64,000 bases of DNA from Mycolicibacterium austroafricanum (GCF_000612725.1 NZ_HG964451.1:599396-663395), one strand, 5' to 3'; positions 49,683 through 60,247 are shown, counted from the first letter of the stretch. Made by a program: numbers and translations. Notes: generated by a model from the sequence alone, not told the origin.

Positions 49683-51038
49683 ATGACTGCACCGCGGAAT
49701 ACCCCACACCGCGACGTTGCCCGTCTGGACCGGGTACCGATTCCGGCCGAGGCAGCCCGCATCGGAGCCACCGGCTGGCAGATCACCCGGACCGGCGCGC
49801 GTGTCGTGACCAAGCTGGCCGGGCGCGGCTCGCTCCAGCAGAAGATCGTCAAGGAGATGCCGCAGGCGTTCGCCGACCTCGGACCCACGTACGTCAAGTT
49901 CGGTCAGATCATCGCGTCGAGTCCCGGCGCGTTCGGTGAGCCGCTGAGCCGTGAGTTCCGCAGCCTGCTGGACCGGGTGCCGCCCGCCGACACCACCGCG
50001 GTGCACAAACTCTTCCGCGAGGAACTCGGCGACGAACCACAGAACCTGTTCAAGTCGTTCGACGACAAGCCGTTCGCGTCGGCGTCCATCGCCCAGGTGC
50101 ACTACGCCACGCTGCACTCCGGCGAGGAAGTGGTGGTCAAGATCCAGCGGCCCGGCATCCGCCGCCGGGTCGCCGCCGACCTGCAGATCCTCAAGCGCGG
50201 TGCGCGGCTGGTGGAGTTCGCCAAGCTCGGACAGCGGCTGTCCGCACAGGACGTGGTGGCCGATTTCGCCGACAACCTGGCCGAGGAACTCGACTTCCGG
50301 CTGGAGGCCCAGTCGATGGACGCCTGGGTCGCGCACATGCACGCCTCGCCGCTGGGCCGCAACATCCGGGTACCGCAGGTCTACTGGGACCTGACCAGTG
50401 AGCGGGTGTTGACGATGGAGCGGGTGACCGGCGTGCGCATCGACGATGTCGCCGCGATCCGCAAGAAGGGCTTCGACGGCACCGAGTTGGTCAAGGCGCT
50501 GCTGTTCAGCGTGTTCGAAGGCGGCCTGCGGCACGGTCTGTTCCACGGCGACCTGCATGCGGGCAACCTGTACGTCGACGACGACGGCAAGATCGTGTTC
50601 TTCGACTTCGGCATCATGGGCCGCATCGATCCACGCACCCGCTGGCTGCTGCGCGAACTGGTGTACGCGTTGCTGGTCAAGAAAGACCACGCCGCCGCAG
50701 GCAAGATCGTCGTGCTGATGGGCGCCGTCGGCACCATGAAACCCGAAGCCGAGGCTGCCAAGGATCTGGAGAAGTTCGCCACTCCCCTGACGCTGAAGTC
50801 GTTGGGCGACTTGAGTTATGCCGAGATCGGCAAGCAGCTCTCGGCGCTGGCCGACGCATACGACGTGAAGCTGCCCCGCGAGCTGGTGCTCATCGGCAAG
50901 CAGTTCCTCTACGTGGAGCGCTACATGAAGCTGCTGGCACCCAAGTGGCAGATGATGAGCGATCCCGCGTTGACGGGCTACTTCGCGAACTTCATGGTCG
51001 AGGTCAGCCGCGAGCATTCCGACGACGTGGAAGCCTGA
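49683..51038 (+). CDS. ABC1/UbiB-family kinase-like protein (Rv0647c-like)
   Basis: The protein has 451 residues. It has the KxGQ-type motif (YVKFGQIIASSPGAFGEPLS), an ATP-lysine (EVVVKIQRPGIRRRV), SASIAQVHYA and the catalytic motifs FHGDLHAGNLYVDDDGKI and FFDFGIMGRID. UbiB-type kinases act in lipid or quinone metabolism. The lipG-like gene overlaps it (TGATG at 51036-51040). The same pair, with the mycolate methyltransferases next, exists in M. tuberculosis. Confidence 0.92.
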   Translation: MTAPRNTPHRDVARLDRVPIPAEAARIGATGWQITRTGARVVTKLAGRGSLQQKIVKEMPQAFADLGPTYVKFGQIIASSPGAFGEPLSREFRSLLDRVPPADTTAVHKLFREELGDEPQNLFKSFDDKPFASASIAQVHYATLHSGEEVVVKIQRPGIRRRVAADLQILKRGARLVEFAKLGQRLSAQDVVADFADNLAEELDFRLEAQSMDAWVAHMHASPLGRNIRVPQVYWDLTSERVLTMERVTGVRIDDVAAIRKKGFDGTELVKALLFSVFEGGLRHGLFHGDLHAGNLYVDDDGKIVFFDFGIMGRIDPRTRWLLRELVYALLVKKDHAAAGKIVVLMGAVGTMKPEAEAAKDLEKFATPLTLKSLGDLSYAEIGKQLSALADAYDVKLPRELVLIGKQFLYVERYMKLLAPKWQMMSDPALTGYFANFMVEVSREHSDDVEA

Positions 51039-51940
51039 TGCAGATCCGCTCCGGCACGGCCAAGTCCGGCGACCTGGACATCTTCTACGAGGACATGGGC
51101 GACCTCAACGACCCGGCAGTCCTGTTGATCATGGGCCTGGGCGCCCAGTTGTTGTTGTGGCGCAACGGTTTCTGCGAGAAGCTCATCAACCAGGGACTTC
51201 GGGTGATCCGGTTCGACAACCGCGACGTCGGGTTGTCGTCGAAGCTGCACCATCACCGTTCCGGCGCCCCGCTGCTGCCCCGGATGGCGCGGTCGTTCGT
51301 CGGGCGCCCCAGCCCGGCGGCGTACACGCTGGAGGACATGGCCGACGACGCGGCGGCACTGCTCGACCATCTCGGCATCGACACCGCCCACGTGGTCGGC
51401 GGCTCGATGGGCGGGATGATCGCCCAGGTCTTCGCCGCCCGCCATCGCGCCCGCACCGGGGCGCTCGGCGTGATCTTCTCCAGCAACAACCAGGCGGCAC
51501 TGCCCCCGCCCGGGCCGCGTCAACTCGCGGCAATTCTGCAGCGCCCCAAGGTTTCTGACCGGGAGGCGATCATCGAGAACGCGGTGCGGGTCAGCAGGAT
51601 CATCGGCAGCCCCGGCTATCCGGCGGCCGAAGAACGGCTGCGCGCCGACGCGATCGAAGGCTACGACCGCAGCTACTACCCGGCCGGGGTGGGCAGGCAT
51701 TTCGCGGCGATTCTGGGCAGCGGCAGCCTGCGGCGCTACGACCGCCAGATCACCGCTCCGACGGTCGTCATTCACGGCACGGCGGACAAACTGATGCGGC
51801 CCTCCGGCGGCCGTGCGATCGCCCGCGCGATCCCACGGGCCCGCCTCGTTCTCTTCGACGGAATGGGTCACGAACTTCCCGAACCGCTGTGGGACGACAT
51901 CGTCGGAGAACTGAAGACCACATTCGCCGAAATTTCTTGA
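51038..51940 (+). CDS. lipG: Alpha/beta hydrolase (LipG-like)
   Basis: This 300-residue protein has the nucleophile elbow [19 protein letters not shown] (Ser in GGSMGG), an acid in a [16 protein letters not shown] segment and the catalytic His in FDGMGHELP. It is coupled with the UbiB-like gene by a one-base overlap and lies 164 bases before mmaA. M. tuberculosis Rv0646c LipG occupies the same position; a phospholipid or envelope ester is a plausible substrate. Confidence 0.88.
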   Translation: MQIRSGTAKSGDLDIFYEDMGDLNDPAVLLIMGLGAQLLLWRNGFCEKLINQGLRVIRFDNRDVGLSSKLHHHRSGAPLLPRMARSFVGRPSPAAYTLEDMADDAAALLDHLGIDTAHVVGGSMGGMIAQVFAARHRARTGALGVIFSSNNQAALPPPGPRQLAAILQRPKVSDREAIIENAVRVSRIIGSPGYPAAEERLRADAIEGYDRSYYPAGVGRHFAAILGSGSLRRYDRQITAPTVVIHGTADKLMRPSGGRAIARAIPRARLVLFDGMGHELPEPLWDDIVGELKTTFAEIS

Positions 51941-51976
51941 TTCACACGCGTCAAGTAGCCCCGGACGACGCGCGGC

Positions 51977-52007
51977 TTGACTCGTTCGAAGCACCAAAGG
52001 TTAGGCT
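51977..52007 (+). promoter_or_regulatory. Predicted promoter of mmaA
   Basis: TTGACT (51977-51982) and TAGGCT (52002-52007) have a 19-base spacer, giving a leader of about 90 nt. The gap between lipG and mmaA is too long for simple coupling, so mmaA probably has its own promoter. Confidence 0.45.
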
Positions 52008-52104
52008 GGGCCCTTCAGGACGCGTGTTTGCAGAAGGACGGGCCGCGTCTTCGGTACGGTCTTCCACATCGATATTTCGACGGGAAGCGCGGAGCAGGGG
52101 AAAT

Positions 52105-53001
52105 ATGTCTGACCAATCCAGCGGCACGAAGGATATGACTCCTCATTTCGAGGACATCCAGGCCCACTACGACCTGTCGGACGACTTCTTCGGCGTGTTC
52201 CAGGATCCGACCCGCAAGTACAGCTGCGCGTACTTCACCGGGCCGGATGTCACGTTGTCCGAGGCGCAGATCGCCAATGTCGACCAGCACCTGGACAAGC
52301 TGGACCTCAAGCCGGGCATGACGCTGCTCGAGGTCGGCTGCGGCTGGGGCCTGACGCTGCAGCGGGCGATGGAGAAGTACGACGTCAATGTCATCGGCCT
52401 GACCCTGTCGAAGAACCAGAAGGCCTACTGCGATCAGCTGCTGAGCAAGCTCGACACGGAGCGCACGTTCGACGTCCGGCTGGAGGGCTGGGAGCAGTTC
52501 CACTCCCCCGTCGACCGGATCGTCTCGATCGAGGCCTTCGAGCACTTCGGGTTCGAGCGCTACGACGACTTCTTCAAGACCTGTTTTGACATCCTGCCCG
52601 AGGACGGCCGGATGACGATCCAGAGCAGCGTCGGCTACCACCCTTACGACCTGGCCGAACGCGGCAAGAAGCTGACGTTCGAGCTGGCCCGCTTCATCAA
52701 GTTCATGATCACCGAGATCTTCCCGGGCGGCCGCCTCCCGACCACCCAGATGATGATCGAGCACGGCGAGAAGGCCGGTTTCGTGGTCCCCGACGCGCTG
52801 TCGCTGCGTAACCACTACATCAAGACGCTCGGCATCTGGGCCGACCGCCTGGAGCAGAACAAGGACGCGGCCATCGCCGCGACCGACGAGGAGAACTACC
52901 GCCGCTACATGCGGTACCTGAAGGGCTGCCAGTACTACTTCATCGACGAGGCGATCGACGTCAGCCTGGTGACCTACCTCAAGCCCGGCGTCGCCGCGTA
53001 G
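52105..53001 (+). CDS. Mycolic-acid methyltransferase (MmaA/CmaA family)
   Basis: The protein has 298 residues. The SAM motif ([20 protein letters not shown]), family motif ([18 protein letters not shown]) and active-site segment [18 protein letters not shown] are present, so it modifies meromycolate chains carried on AcpM. Its sequence is closest to the MmaA4/MmaA2/CmaA2 side rather than MmaA1; which product (hydroxy/keto, cyclopropane) it makes cannot be told here. M. tuberculosis has four such genes in a row at this place, this organism only one. Confidence 0.9.
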   Translation: MSDQSSGTKDMTPHFEDIQAHYDLSDDFFGVFQDPTRKYSCAYFTGPDVTLSEAQIANVDQHLDKLDLKPGMTLLEVGCGWGLTLQRAMEKYDVNVIGLTLSKNQKAYCDQLLSKLDTERTFDVRLEGWEQFHSPVDRIVSIEAFEHFGFERYDDFFKTCFDILPEDGRMTIQSSVGYHPYDLAERGKKLTFELARFIKFMITEIFPGGRLPTTQMMIEHGEKAGFVVPDALSLRNHYIKTLGIWADRLEQNKDAAIAATDEENYRRYMRYLKGCQYYFIDEAIDVSLVTYLKPGVAA

Positions 53002-53015
53002 CAACCTCGCAACGA

Positions 53016-53049
53016 AGAATCCCCCGCACGCCTGATTGCGGGGGATTCT
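53016..53049. terminator. Bidirectional terminator between mmaA and PE-PPE gene
   Basis: A perfect 13-bp stem (AGAATCCCCCGCA at 53016-53028 with 53037-53049) with an eight-base loop sits between convergent genes ending at 53001 and 53062. Confidence 0.85.
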
Positions 53050-53061
53050 CCGTGTCGGCCC

Positions 53062-54618
53062 TCAGGCCGCGGCTGCGGTGTTGACGCTGGTGTCGTCGAC
53101 CTCAGCGGCACCGGTGTCGGTGTCGTCGGTCGTCTCGGAGTCCGCATCCTCGTCGTCCACCGTGACCTCGTCCTCGGTCACGACGTCGGTCGTTTCCTCG
53201 GTCACGACGTCGGTGGCCTCCTCGGTCGCGTCCTCGGCGCCGTCGGCGCCGGAGACGTCCTCGGCCACGGCCTGCTCCTCGTCGCCGGCCACGTCCTCGG
53301 GCGCGACGCCGTCCTCCTCCACGGTGGCGGTGCCCTCGCCGTCTGTGGTGTCGTCGGTCGCGACGGCCGCCGCGGTGTCACCGGCTTCGACGTCGGTCTC
53401 CGGAGCCGTCGTCTCCTCGCCGGCGGATTCCGCGGGCCTCGACCGGTCGAGCGAAGCCGTCTCCTCGGGAATGAAGTTCTTGATGAACGCCTCGACGCCC
53501 TTGACGGCCGCCACCGCCAGATCCACTCCCACCTTCAGCCAGTTCTGAAAGATCTTGAACGGCAGGATGGATAACGCGCGCGAGATCCCCGGGTCACCGC
53601 TCCAGTCGAACCCGAGATCGACGAACTCGCGTAGCACCGGTTCGGCCAGGTCGATGAACGGCTCGGCCAGCCATCCGATTCCCAGCGAATCGGCAAGCGA
53701 GCGAACCAGATCCGTCAACGGCAGGCTGGTCGCCGGAATCATGATGTAGCTGTTGCCGAAGCTGTCGGTACGGCAGTTGGCCGGGCTGAGCCCGCAGTCG
53801 AGTTGCGGCGCCAGGGTGGCGTCGGTGTAGCCGTACGGCATTGGGTTGTCGTTGTTCTGATTCGGCGCCAGGTAGTAGCCGTGCACCGTGTCGAACGCGG
53901 CGATCATGTTCACGATGGCGAACGGGTTCCCCCAGTACAGGGGGGCATAGACCACCGGGTCGTACTCGAAACCGATTGTGGTGGTGGGTATTCCGGTATC
54001 CGTCGGCATCGCCGGGTCGAACGACAGGTCCAGGATCGGGACAGGCTCGCCCAGCAGGTAGCGCAGCCACGCCAGCCGCTGCCACATCCCGCCGTCAGGA
54101 TTCTCGATACCGCCGATGGTGACGACGTTGAGCCGGCTCTTGACGTCCTCGGACAGATCGGTGAGCTGGGTCAGTGCGTTGGCGACTACCGCGCCGCCCT
54201 GGGAATAGCCGAAGACGAAAACCTCCTCGGCCGACTCTGCGGCGAGGAACGGCGACAGCGCAGCCAAGAGATTCTCGGTGCCCTCGCCGACCGACACGTC
54301 CCACTTCTCGCACCGGCCGGGCACACACCAACCGGGCAGGAACGACAGCGGCCAGAACGACGCCGGATAGGGGATCCCCACCAGGTCGGGGTCGGCGCAT
54401 TCGCCGGGATCTGTGCAGACGATCCCGTCGATGTACCTGTTCCAGGCGTTCTCGCGGTAGCCGGCGACGACGTCCGAGTCCGGGGTACCGGTTCCCGGCA
54501 CGATCAGCGCGGTGGCGCCCAGGGCCAGGGCCGAGACGAACACCGACGCGATGCCCAGGACCACCGCGGTGACCAGGGAGAGGACGACGAGTACCAGCGC
54601 ACGGGCCTGATTACGCAT
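53062..54618 (-). CDS. PE-PPE-domain serine hydrolase with acidic C-terminal tail
   Basis: The protein has 518 residues. An N-terminal hydrophobic anchor or signal (about 8-36) leads to a PE-PPE hydrolase domain with nucleophile motif FGYSQGGAVV (about 136-145), the domain often found behind PE or PPE modules but here free-standing. The last 110 residues are Asp/Glu/Thr-rich low complexity (for example VVTEETTDVVTEDEVTVDDE). The domain acts on lipid esters in the envelope in studied members. This tail places it with the two acidic-linker hydrolases in this window by composition only. Confidence 0.88.
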   Translation of the reverse strand: MRNQARALVLVVLSLVTAVVLGIASVFVSALALGATALIVPGTGTPDSDVVAGYRENAWNRYIDGIVCTDPGECADPDLVGIPYPASFWPLSFLPGWCVPGRCEKWDVSVGEGTENLLAALSPFLAAESAEEVFVFGYSQGGAVVANALTQLTDLSEDVKSRLNVVTIGGIENPDGGMWQRLAWLRYLLGEPVPILDLSFDPAMPTDTGIPTTTIGFEYDPVVYAPLYWGNPFAIVNMIAAFDTVHGYYLAPNQNNDNPMPYGYTDATLAPQLDCGLSPANCRTDSFGNSYIMIPATSLPLTDLVRSLADSLGIGWLAEPFIDLAEPVLREFVDLGFDWSGDPGISRALSILPFKIFQNWLKVGVDLAVAAVKGVEAFIKNFIPEETASLDRSRPAESAGEETTAPETDVEAGDTAAAVATDDTTDGEGTATVEEDGVAPEDVAGDEEQAVAEDVSGADGAEDATEEATDVVTEETTDVVTEDEVTVDDEDADSETTDDTDTGAAEVDDTSVNTAAAA

Positions 54619-54758
54619 CCGTCAACGATCACACACCGCAGCCCGACCGGGACAGCGAATCAGCAAACTCGTCCGGGCATTTGTTGCAGGCGCAGCAATC
54701 GGAAAACCATAGGGAAATACCCGATTCCTCGCGGCCCGGCCGTCGCTACCGTCGGGGA

Positions 54759-55055
54759 ATGGGCGACGTGCGCAGCGCGATGAACTTCCTCGCAGAGTGG
54801 TACCTGCCCGACCTGGCGGAGACGACCGTCGACGACATCGTCACGCGGCTGGACGCGGCGGCTGCCGCCGTCAGCGGCGGCGGCGAACACGTCCGGCTGG
54901 TGGTGACGCTCTCGGTGCCGACCGACGAGGTGCTGTACGGCCTGTTCGACGCCGATTCACCCGACGCCGTGATCGCCACCTGCGCGCGCGCCGGCGTTCC
55001 TCATCAGCGTCTGTCCACCCACGTGGTCGCGCGCATCGTCACCGGAGCGGCCTGA
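54759..55055 (+). CDS. Small DUF4242-like protein
   Basis: The protein has 98 residues from the ATG at 54759 with GGGGA upstream; a longer in-frame start at 54681 is less likely. The sequence FLAEWYLPDLAETTVDDIVT, with TLSVPTDEVLYGLFDADSPD later, resembles the short ferredoxin-like DUF4242 group (SCO4226-type), some of which bind nickel. No signal is visible, so it is cytoplasmic. The function is unknown. Confidence 0.65.
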   Translation: MGDVRSAMNFLAEWYLPDLAETTVDDIVTRLDAAAAAVSGGGEHVRLVVTLSVPTDEVLYGLFDADSPDAVIATCARAGVPHQRLSTHVVARIVTGAA

Positions 55056-55374
55056 ACGGCACCCGGTGCCATTCCTTTGCCTGCCGCCTCCGCGCACTGG
55101 TCGCGGTGCGCTGAAGAGGGAAATGCGTTGCGCGAAAGCCGAGGAAGACCCTGCTCACGCAGGTGGTCCGAATTCTTCGGCAATCAACGAACCAATTGAC
55201 GTCGGCGATGCTATGTTGCTGCTCGAGGGTGCTCTTCGGTCGCCGCGTCGCGGTTCGCCAGGGGGATGCCGTCGGCCTCTGGCCGTGATGCCCGACTAGC
55301 CGTTCGTGGGGGGCGGTGGGTCGGGCGGGGCCGGAAGCAGGCGATCGAGGAGCACTCTCGAAGACGATTCAAAG

Positions 55375-55409
55375 CGAGAAACCCCGCACCGATGGTGCGG
55401 GGTTTCTCG
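55375..55409. terminator. Terminator beyond rplA
   Basis: A perfect 16-bp stem (55375-55390 with 55394-55409) with a GAT loop is the strongest hairpin in the window. It ends in TTT on the minus strand. It stops rplK-rplA transcripts and could also stop plus-strand transcripts. The 438-base gap 55056-55493 otherwise holds a tandem repeat and no gene that I can support. Confidence 0.85.
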
Positions 55410-55420
55410 TTGTCTGGGGG

Positions 55421-55503
55421 CCTACTCCTCCGGCCCGATGGTCGGATCCGGCTCCGCCTACTCCTCCGGCCCGATGGTCGGATCCGGCTCCGCCTACTCC
55501 TCC
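55421..55503. repeat. 36-bp tandem repeat (2.3 copies) at the rplA 3' end
   Basis: Units 55421-55456 and 55457-55492 are identical, with a third partial copy running into the rplA coding end at 55493-55503. Each unit contains the GAGGAGTAG that forms the rplA stop, so the duplication extends the gene end without changing the protein. Confidence 0.9.
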
Positions 55504-56201
55504 GTGAAATTACGGGTGATCGACGGGTCCACCGGGATTCCCGGGCCCGTGGTCGTCGAGACGACGACCTTCTTGAGGTAGCGGCCCTTCGAGGAGGACG
55601 GCTTGGCACGCAGCACCTCGTCGAGCGCCGCGCCGTAGTTCTCGGCGAGCTTGCTCTCGTCGAAGGAGGCCTTGCCGATCACGAAGTGCAGGTTGGCCTG
55701 CTTGTCGACGCGGAAGTTGATCTTGCCGCCCTTGATGTCCGACACGGCCTTGGCCACGTCGGGTGTCACGGTGCCGGTCTTCGGGTTGGGCATCAGGCCA
55801 CGGGGGCCGAGGATGCGGGCGATGCGGCCGACCTTGGCCATCTGGTCGGGCGTGGCGATCGCGGCGTCGAAGTCGAGGAAGCCGCCCTGGATCTTCTCGA
55901 TCAGGTCGTCGCTGCCGACGATGTCGGCGCCGGCGGCCTCGGCCTGCTCGGCCTTGTCGCCGACGGCGAAGACGGCGACGCGCGCGGTCTTACCGGTGCC
56001 GTGCGGCAGGTTCACGGTGCCGCGCACCATCTGGTCGGCCTTGCGGGGGTCGACGCCGAGCCGGATCGCGACCTCGACGGTGGCGTCCTGCTTCTTCGAC
56101 GACGTCTCCTTGGCCAGCTTCGCGGCCTCCAGAGGCGAGTAGAGCCGGGTCTTGTCGACCTTCTCGGCGGCTTCTTTGTAGGCCTTGCTGTTCTTGCTCA
56201 T
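55494..56201 (-). CDS. rplA: 50S ribosomal protein L1
   Basis: This 235-residue protein binds the 23S rRNA L1 stalk and helps move deacylated tRNA from the E site. Core motifs are [39 protein letters not shown] and [20 protein letters not shown]1 represses its own operon in many bacteria; I saw no clear binding site in the 139-base gap before it. Confidence 0.99.
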   Translation of the reverse strand: MSKNSKAYKEAAEKVDKTRLYSPLEAAKLAKETSSKKQDATVEVAIRLGVDPRKADQMVRGTVNLPHGTGKTARVAVFAVGDKAEQAEAAGADIVGSDDLIEKIQGGFLDFDAAIATPDQMAKVGRIARILGPRGLMPNPKTGTVTPDVAKAVSDIKGGKINFRVDKQANLHFVIGKASFDESKLAENYGAALDEVLRAKPSSSKGRYLKKVVVSTTTGPGIPVDPSITRNFTEE

Positions 56202-56340
56202 TGGTATCTCCTAGGTTTCAGAAGTTGTGGTTGCGAGCCGATGCCAGCTCTCCCACGGATTACGGCGTCGAGACTGCGTTCAGGGCGGTGGATACTCGGA
56301 CCTTCCCGCCGTCACCGCAATCTCGACGGTTAATCGACAG

Positions 56341-56769
56341 CTACTCGACAGTGATGCCCATGGACCGGGCGGTGCCGGCGATGATCTTCGCGGCGGCGTC
56401 GATGTCGTTGGCGTTGAGATCTTCCTTCTTGGTTTCGGCGATCTCGCGCACCTGGTCCCACGTCACCTTGGCGACCTTGGTCTTGTGCGGCTCACCGGAA
56501 CCCTTCGGCACACCGGCGGCCTTGAGCAGCAGCTTGGCGGCGGGCGGGGTCTTCAGTGCGAACGTGAAGCTGCGGTCCTCGTAGACGGTGATCTCCACGG
56601 GGATGACGTTCCCGCGCTGCGCCTCGGTGGCAGCGTTGTACGCCTTGCAGAACTCCATGATGTTGACGCCGTGCTGACCGAGTGCGGGTCCGACCGGCGG
56701 GGCGGGGTTGGCCTGCCCGGCCTGGATCTGCAGCTTGATCAGCCCGACGACCTTCTTCTTCGGGGGCAT
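56341..56769 (-). CDS. rplK: 50S ribosomal protein L11
   Basis: The protein has 142 residues; the N-terminal domain ([20 protein letters not shown]) is the thiostrepton and GTPase-centre binding part, and the C-terminal domain ([10 protein letters not shown] type, here [20 protein letters not shown]) binds rRNA. It is 42 bases downstream of nusG, in the nusG-rplK-rplA unit. Confidence 0.99.
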   Translation of the reverse strand: MPPKKKVVGLIKLQIQAGQANPAPPVGPALGQHGVNIMEFCKAYNAATEAQRGNVIPVEITVYEDRSFTFALKTPPAAKLLLKAAGVPKGSGEPHKTKVAKVTWDQVREIAETKKEDLNANDIDAAAKIIAGTARSMGITVE

Positions 56770-56811
56770 GGCTGTGCTTTCCTTTTTCTTCCGGTGGGCT
56801 TGACGGCCCTG

Positions 56812-57615
<804 letters not shown>

Positions 57616-57666
57616 TCAGTCCTCTCTCAATGTCTTTCGTCGCGGCGCTCGTGGCCCCGGCTGCGG

Positions 57667-58110
57667 TCAGGCGAAAATCCAGGTCACGAGCTTGCCCAGG
57701 CCCAGATCCACGCCACCGATGAGCGCCACCATGAACACCAGGAACAGGAGCACGACCGTCGTGTAGGTGGCCATCTCCTTGCGGTTGGGCCAGATGACCT
57801 TCCGCAGCTCGCCGACAACTTCCTTCAGGTAGTTGATGACGAAGACGAGCGGATTGCGGGACGGCCCGTCCTTGGGTTTCTTGGCCGTCTTCTTCTTGGC
57901 CTTGGGACCACTGCCGTCGTCGTCCTTGGAACCCGAACTGTCCGCCTCGGGGGCCTTGTCGGCGTCCCCGGCCTCGCCGGCGCGCCGCGACCGCTTGCCC
58001 GTGGGGCGTAGCGGGCGCGTCACCACCGCGGTCTGGCCGCGGTCACCGTCGTCGGTCTGTCCGCCGCTGTCGGTGTCTGCGGAGCTGACACCGTCGCGCT
58101 CGTCGCTCAC
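57667..58110 (-). CDS. secE: Preprotein translocase subunit SecE
   Basis: The protein has 147 residues. A long charged N-terminal region (about 1-85) is followed by the SecE core: an amphipathic helix ([23 protein letters not shown]) and one membrane helix ([21 protein letters not shown]). Part of the SecYEG channel. The long polar extension is common in actinobacteria. Confidence 0.97.
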   Translation of the reverse strand: MSDERDGVSSADTDSGGQTDDGDRGQTAVVTRPLRPTGKRSRRAGEAGDADKAPEADSSGSKDDDGSGPKAKKKTAKKPKDGPSRNPLVFVINYLKEVVGELRKVIWPNRKEMATYTTVVLLFLVFMVALIGGVDLGLGKLVTWIFA

Positions 58111-58197
58111 CGCATGCTTCCTTTTCTGTTCGGGTTCATGTTCGCCGGAATGTGGGTCACCCCTCCAGTGTCCACCCTTGTCGAGTATTCAGTTGAG

Positions 58198-58270
<73 letters not shown>

Positions 58271-58404
58271 TCGTGGATCCTTACGGGCCCACACAATTCG
58301 CGCGCTCCCCGTTCGGTCGATCTGAGCCGACGGACAGCGCGCTTAACTGGGAAAACCCGAAGCCCGAGTGTAGCGCGCCGAGGGTCCCAGTTACTAATCC
58401 ACTT

Positions 58405-58938
58405 CTACTGCCCCGCGTCGTCGGCCGGGTCGTGCGCGACGGGCTTGCGGAGCACCTGGCCGGTTTCGGGGTCCCATCCGGCCGAGATCGAGTTGTCCCC
58501 TTCATGGCCCATCAGCGTGGTGAACGACTCCATCACGATTTCGCCCGCGTCATCGGTCAGGACGTTACGTGTCGTCACGATGTCGGCACCGAACCGCTCG
58601 TCCACGGTCAGGATGGTCAGCGCGCCCCGGAGTCGGTCGCCGTCCTTGATCGGACGGTGGAACAGGAACCGCTGGTCGACCTGCACGATCTGCAACGTCT
58701 CCAGACCCACGTCGACGTGCTGGAAGAAATGGTTCTGGATCATCACCGCGAAGATCGACATGAAAGTCGGCGGTGCGATGATCCCGCTGTGCCCGAGCTC
58801 GGCCGCCGCGGCCTCGTCGTGGGTGGCCGGATCCTTCGCCTTGACCGAGTTCGCGTATTGGCGGATCTGTTCGCGCGCAACGACGAAGACGTCAGGGTAT
58901 TCCCAGACCATCCCGCGGATGTCGGTTTTGAGTGCCAT
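58405..58938 (-). CDS. hadC: (3R)-hydroxyacyl-ACP dehydratase subunit HadC
   Basis: This 177-residue non-catalytic partner of HadB in the HadBC dehydratase of FAS-II has a hotdog fold with the NodN/MaoC-like N-terminal domain (VFVVAREQIRQYANSV, HSGIIAPPTFMSIFAVMIQN). HadBC acts on long chains during meromycolate synthesis. It is 9 bases after hadB. Confidence 0.97.
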   Translation of the reverse strand: MALKTDIRGMVWEYPDVFVVAREQIRQYANSVKAKDPATHDEAAAAELGHSGIIAPPTFMSIFAVMIQNHFFQHVDVGLETLQIVQVDQRFLFHRPIKDGDRLRGALTILTVDERFGADIVTTRNVLTDDAGEIVMESFTTLMGHEGDNSISAGWDPETGQVLRKPVAHDPADDAGQ

Positions 58939-58947
58939 CGACGCGAC

Positions 58948-59376
58948 CTACGCGAGCTTCGCGACAGCGATGGCGCGACCGAAGATCTTCTTACCGCCGG
59001 AGGTGGCGCTCAGCGCGATGGTCACCGACTTCGATTCGGGGTCAACGGATTTCACACGGCCGTTGAACACGATCTCGGCGCCCTTGCCGTCGTTGGGGAC
59101 GGGCACGACAGCAGTGAAGCGCACGTTGTACTCGGTGACCGCGGCCGGGTCGCCGACCCAGGACGTCACGTAGCCGCCACCCAGGCCCATCGTGAGCATG
59201 CCGTGCGCGATCGCGGTGTCCAGGCCGACCTGCTTGGCGATCTCGTCGTCCCAGTGGATCGGGTTGAGGTCGCCGGACACGCCCGCGTAGTTGACGAGGT
59301 CGGCCCGCGTCAGGGGGATGACCTTTTCGGGCAGCTGATCGCCGACTTTGACCGAACTGAACTCACGCAGTGCCAT
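58948..59376 (-). CDS. hadB: (3R)-hydroxyacyl-ACP dehydratase subunit HadB
   Basis: This 142-residue catalytic subunit is shared by HadAB and HadBC. The hydratase 2 motif is clear: VSGDLNPIHWDDEIAKQVGL, with the catalytic Asp and His, and AHGMLTMGLGGGYVTSW. Its ATG (59376) lies 14 bases inside the end of hadA, so the two are translationally coupled. Confidence 0.97.
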   Translation of the reverse strand: MALREFSSVKVGDQLPEKVIPLTRADLVNYAGVSGDLNPIHWDDEIAKQVGLDTAIAHGMLTMGLGGGYVTSWVGDPAAVTEYNVRFTAVVPVPNDGKGAEIVFNGRVKSVDPESKSVTIALSATSGGKKIFGRAIAVAKLA

Positions 59377-59842
59377 CTGAAAAGCCACTCTCTCCGTCTT
59401 CTTCGCTACGCCCCGCCAGCGTGGTGTAGCTCTCCTGCACAACCTCGCCGTTCTCGCGGCTGACGATGTTCTTGGTGACGATGATGTCGGTGCCGTGCGC
59501 CTTGCGGATCGAGTCGACCCACACGTCGCAGTAGAGCGTGTCACCGGCTTTGATGGGTGCGACGAACTTGAGAACCTGATCGACCTGCACGATCTTGGCG
59601 TCGGCGAGGGCGATGTTGTTGGCCTCGAACATCGCCCGCTGGGCCTGATACCCGAATACCGAGATGAAGGTCAGCGGGGCCAGCAGCGAGTCGTAGCCCA
59701 ACTCGTCGGCGGCTGACTCCTCGAAGAAGGCGGCGTCGTCGTTCTTGACGGCCACGGCGTACTCACGGATCTTCTCGCGCCCGACTACGTAGTGGTCGGG
59801 ATAGCGGAAGTGCGACCCGACGAGTCCGTCCAGCAGCGACAC
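59363..59842 (-). CDS. hadA: (3R)-hydroxyacyl-ACP dehydratase subunit HadA
   Basis: This 159-residue partner of HadB in the HadAB dehydratase covers shorter to medium chains. The sequence YPDHYVVGREKIREYAVAVK and LDYLLAPLTF-like LLAPLTFISVFGYQAQRA fits the family. Position 61 is Ser; M. tuberculosis has Cys61 here (FICVFGY), the residue linked to thiacetazone and isoxyl action. Translation starts at a GTG (59842). hadA, hadB and hadC form one operon. Confidence 0.97.
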   Translation of the reverse strand: MSLLDGLVGSHFRYPDHYVVGREKIREYAVAVKNDDAAFFEESAADELGYDSLLAPLTFISVFGYQAQRAMFEANNIALADAKIVQVDQVLKFVAPIKAGDTLYCDVWVDSIRKAHGTDIIVTKNIVSRENGEVVQESYTTLAGRSEEDGESGFSDGTA

Positions 59843-59910
59843 GAGTGATGAACCTACCTAGTCGACCTCAGCAACCGTGATTCGACGGCGCCGGCCCTCG
59901 TCCGTGTCGC

Positions 59911-60078
59911 CTAGCGCGACTCTTTGTGGGCCTGGTGCTTACCGCAGTTCGGGCAGAACTTCTTGATCTCGAGCCGGTCGGGATCGTTGCGGCGGTTCTT
60001 CTTCGTGATGTAGTTACGGTGCTTGCACACCTCGCAGGCCAAGGTGATCTTGGGCCGTACGTCGGTACTGGAGGCCAC
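59911..60078 (-). CDS. rpmG: 50S ribosomal protein L33
   Basis: The protein has 55 residues from a GTG at 60078. The sequence has both zinc-binding pairs (CEVCKHRNY and CPNCGKHQA), so it is the zinc-containing form; ends AHKESR. It lies between hadA and tRNA-Met and is short enough to be missed by simple gene calling. Confidence 0.96.
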   Translation of the reverse strand: MASSTDVRPKITLACEVCKHRNYITKKNRRNDPDRLEIKKFCPNCGKHQAHKESR

Positions 60079-60122
60079 GTCAGTCGTCCTTCTTCTTCGC
60101 GTTCAGTCGCGCATTGTTCCTG

Positions 60123-60196
60123 TAGCGGTGGGGAGGCTCGATCTCCCGACCTCACGATTATGAGTCGTGCGCTCTAACCAGCTGAGCTACACCGCC
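60123..60196 (-). tRNA. tRNA-Met (CAT, elongator type)
   Basis: Complete cloverleaf on the minus strand, 74 nt, acceptor GGCGGTG with CACCGCT, anticodon CAT in GACTCATAATC. The first pair (G-T) is not the mismatched C-A of an initiator tRNA, so it is the elongator. Confidence 0.95.
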
Positions 60197-60247
60197 CCGG
60201 ACAGATCCAGGCTGGGCGCACTCGGTCGCTCCGCCCGGTATCCACCG

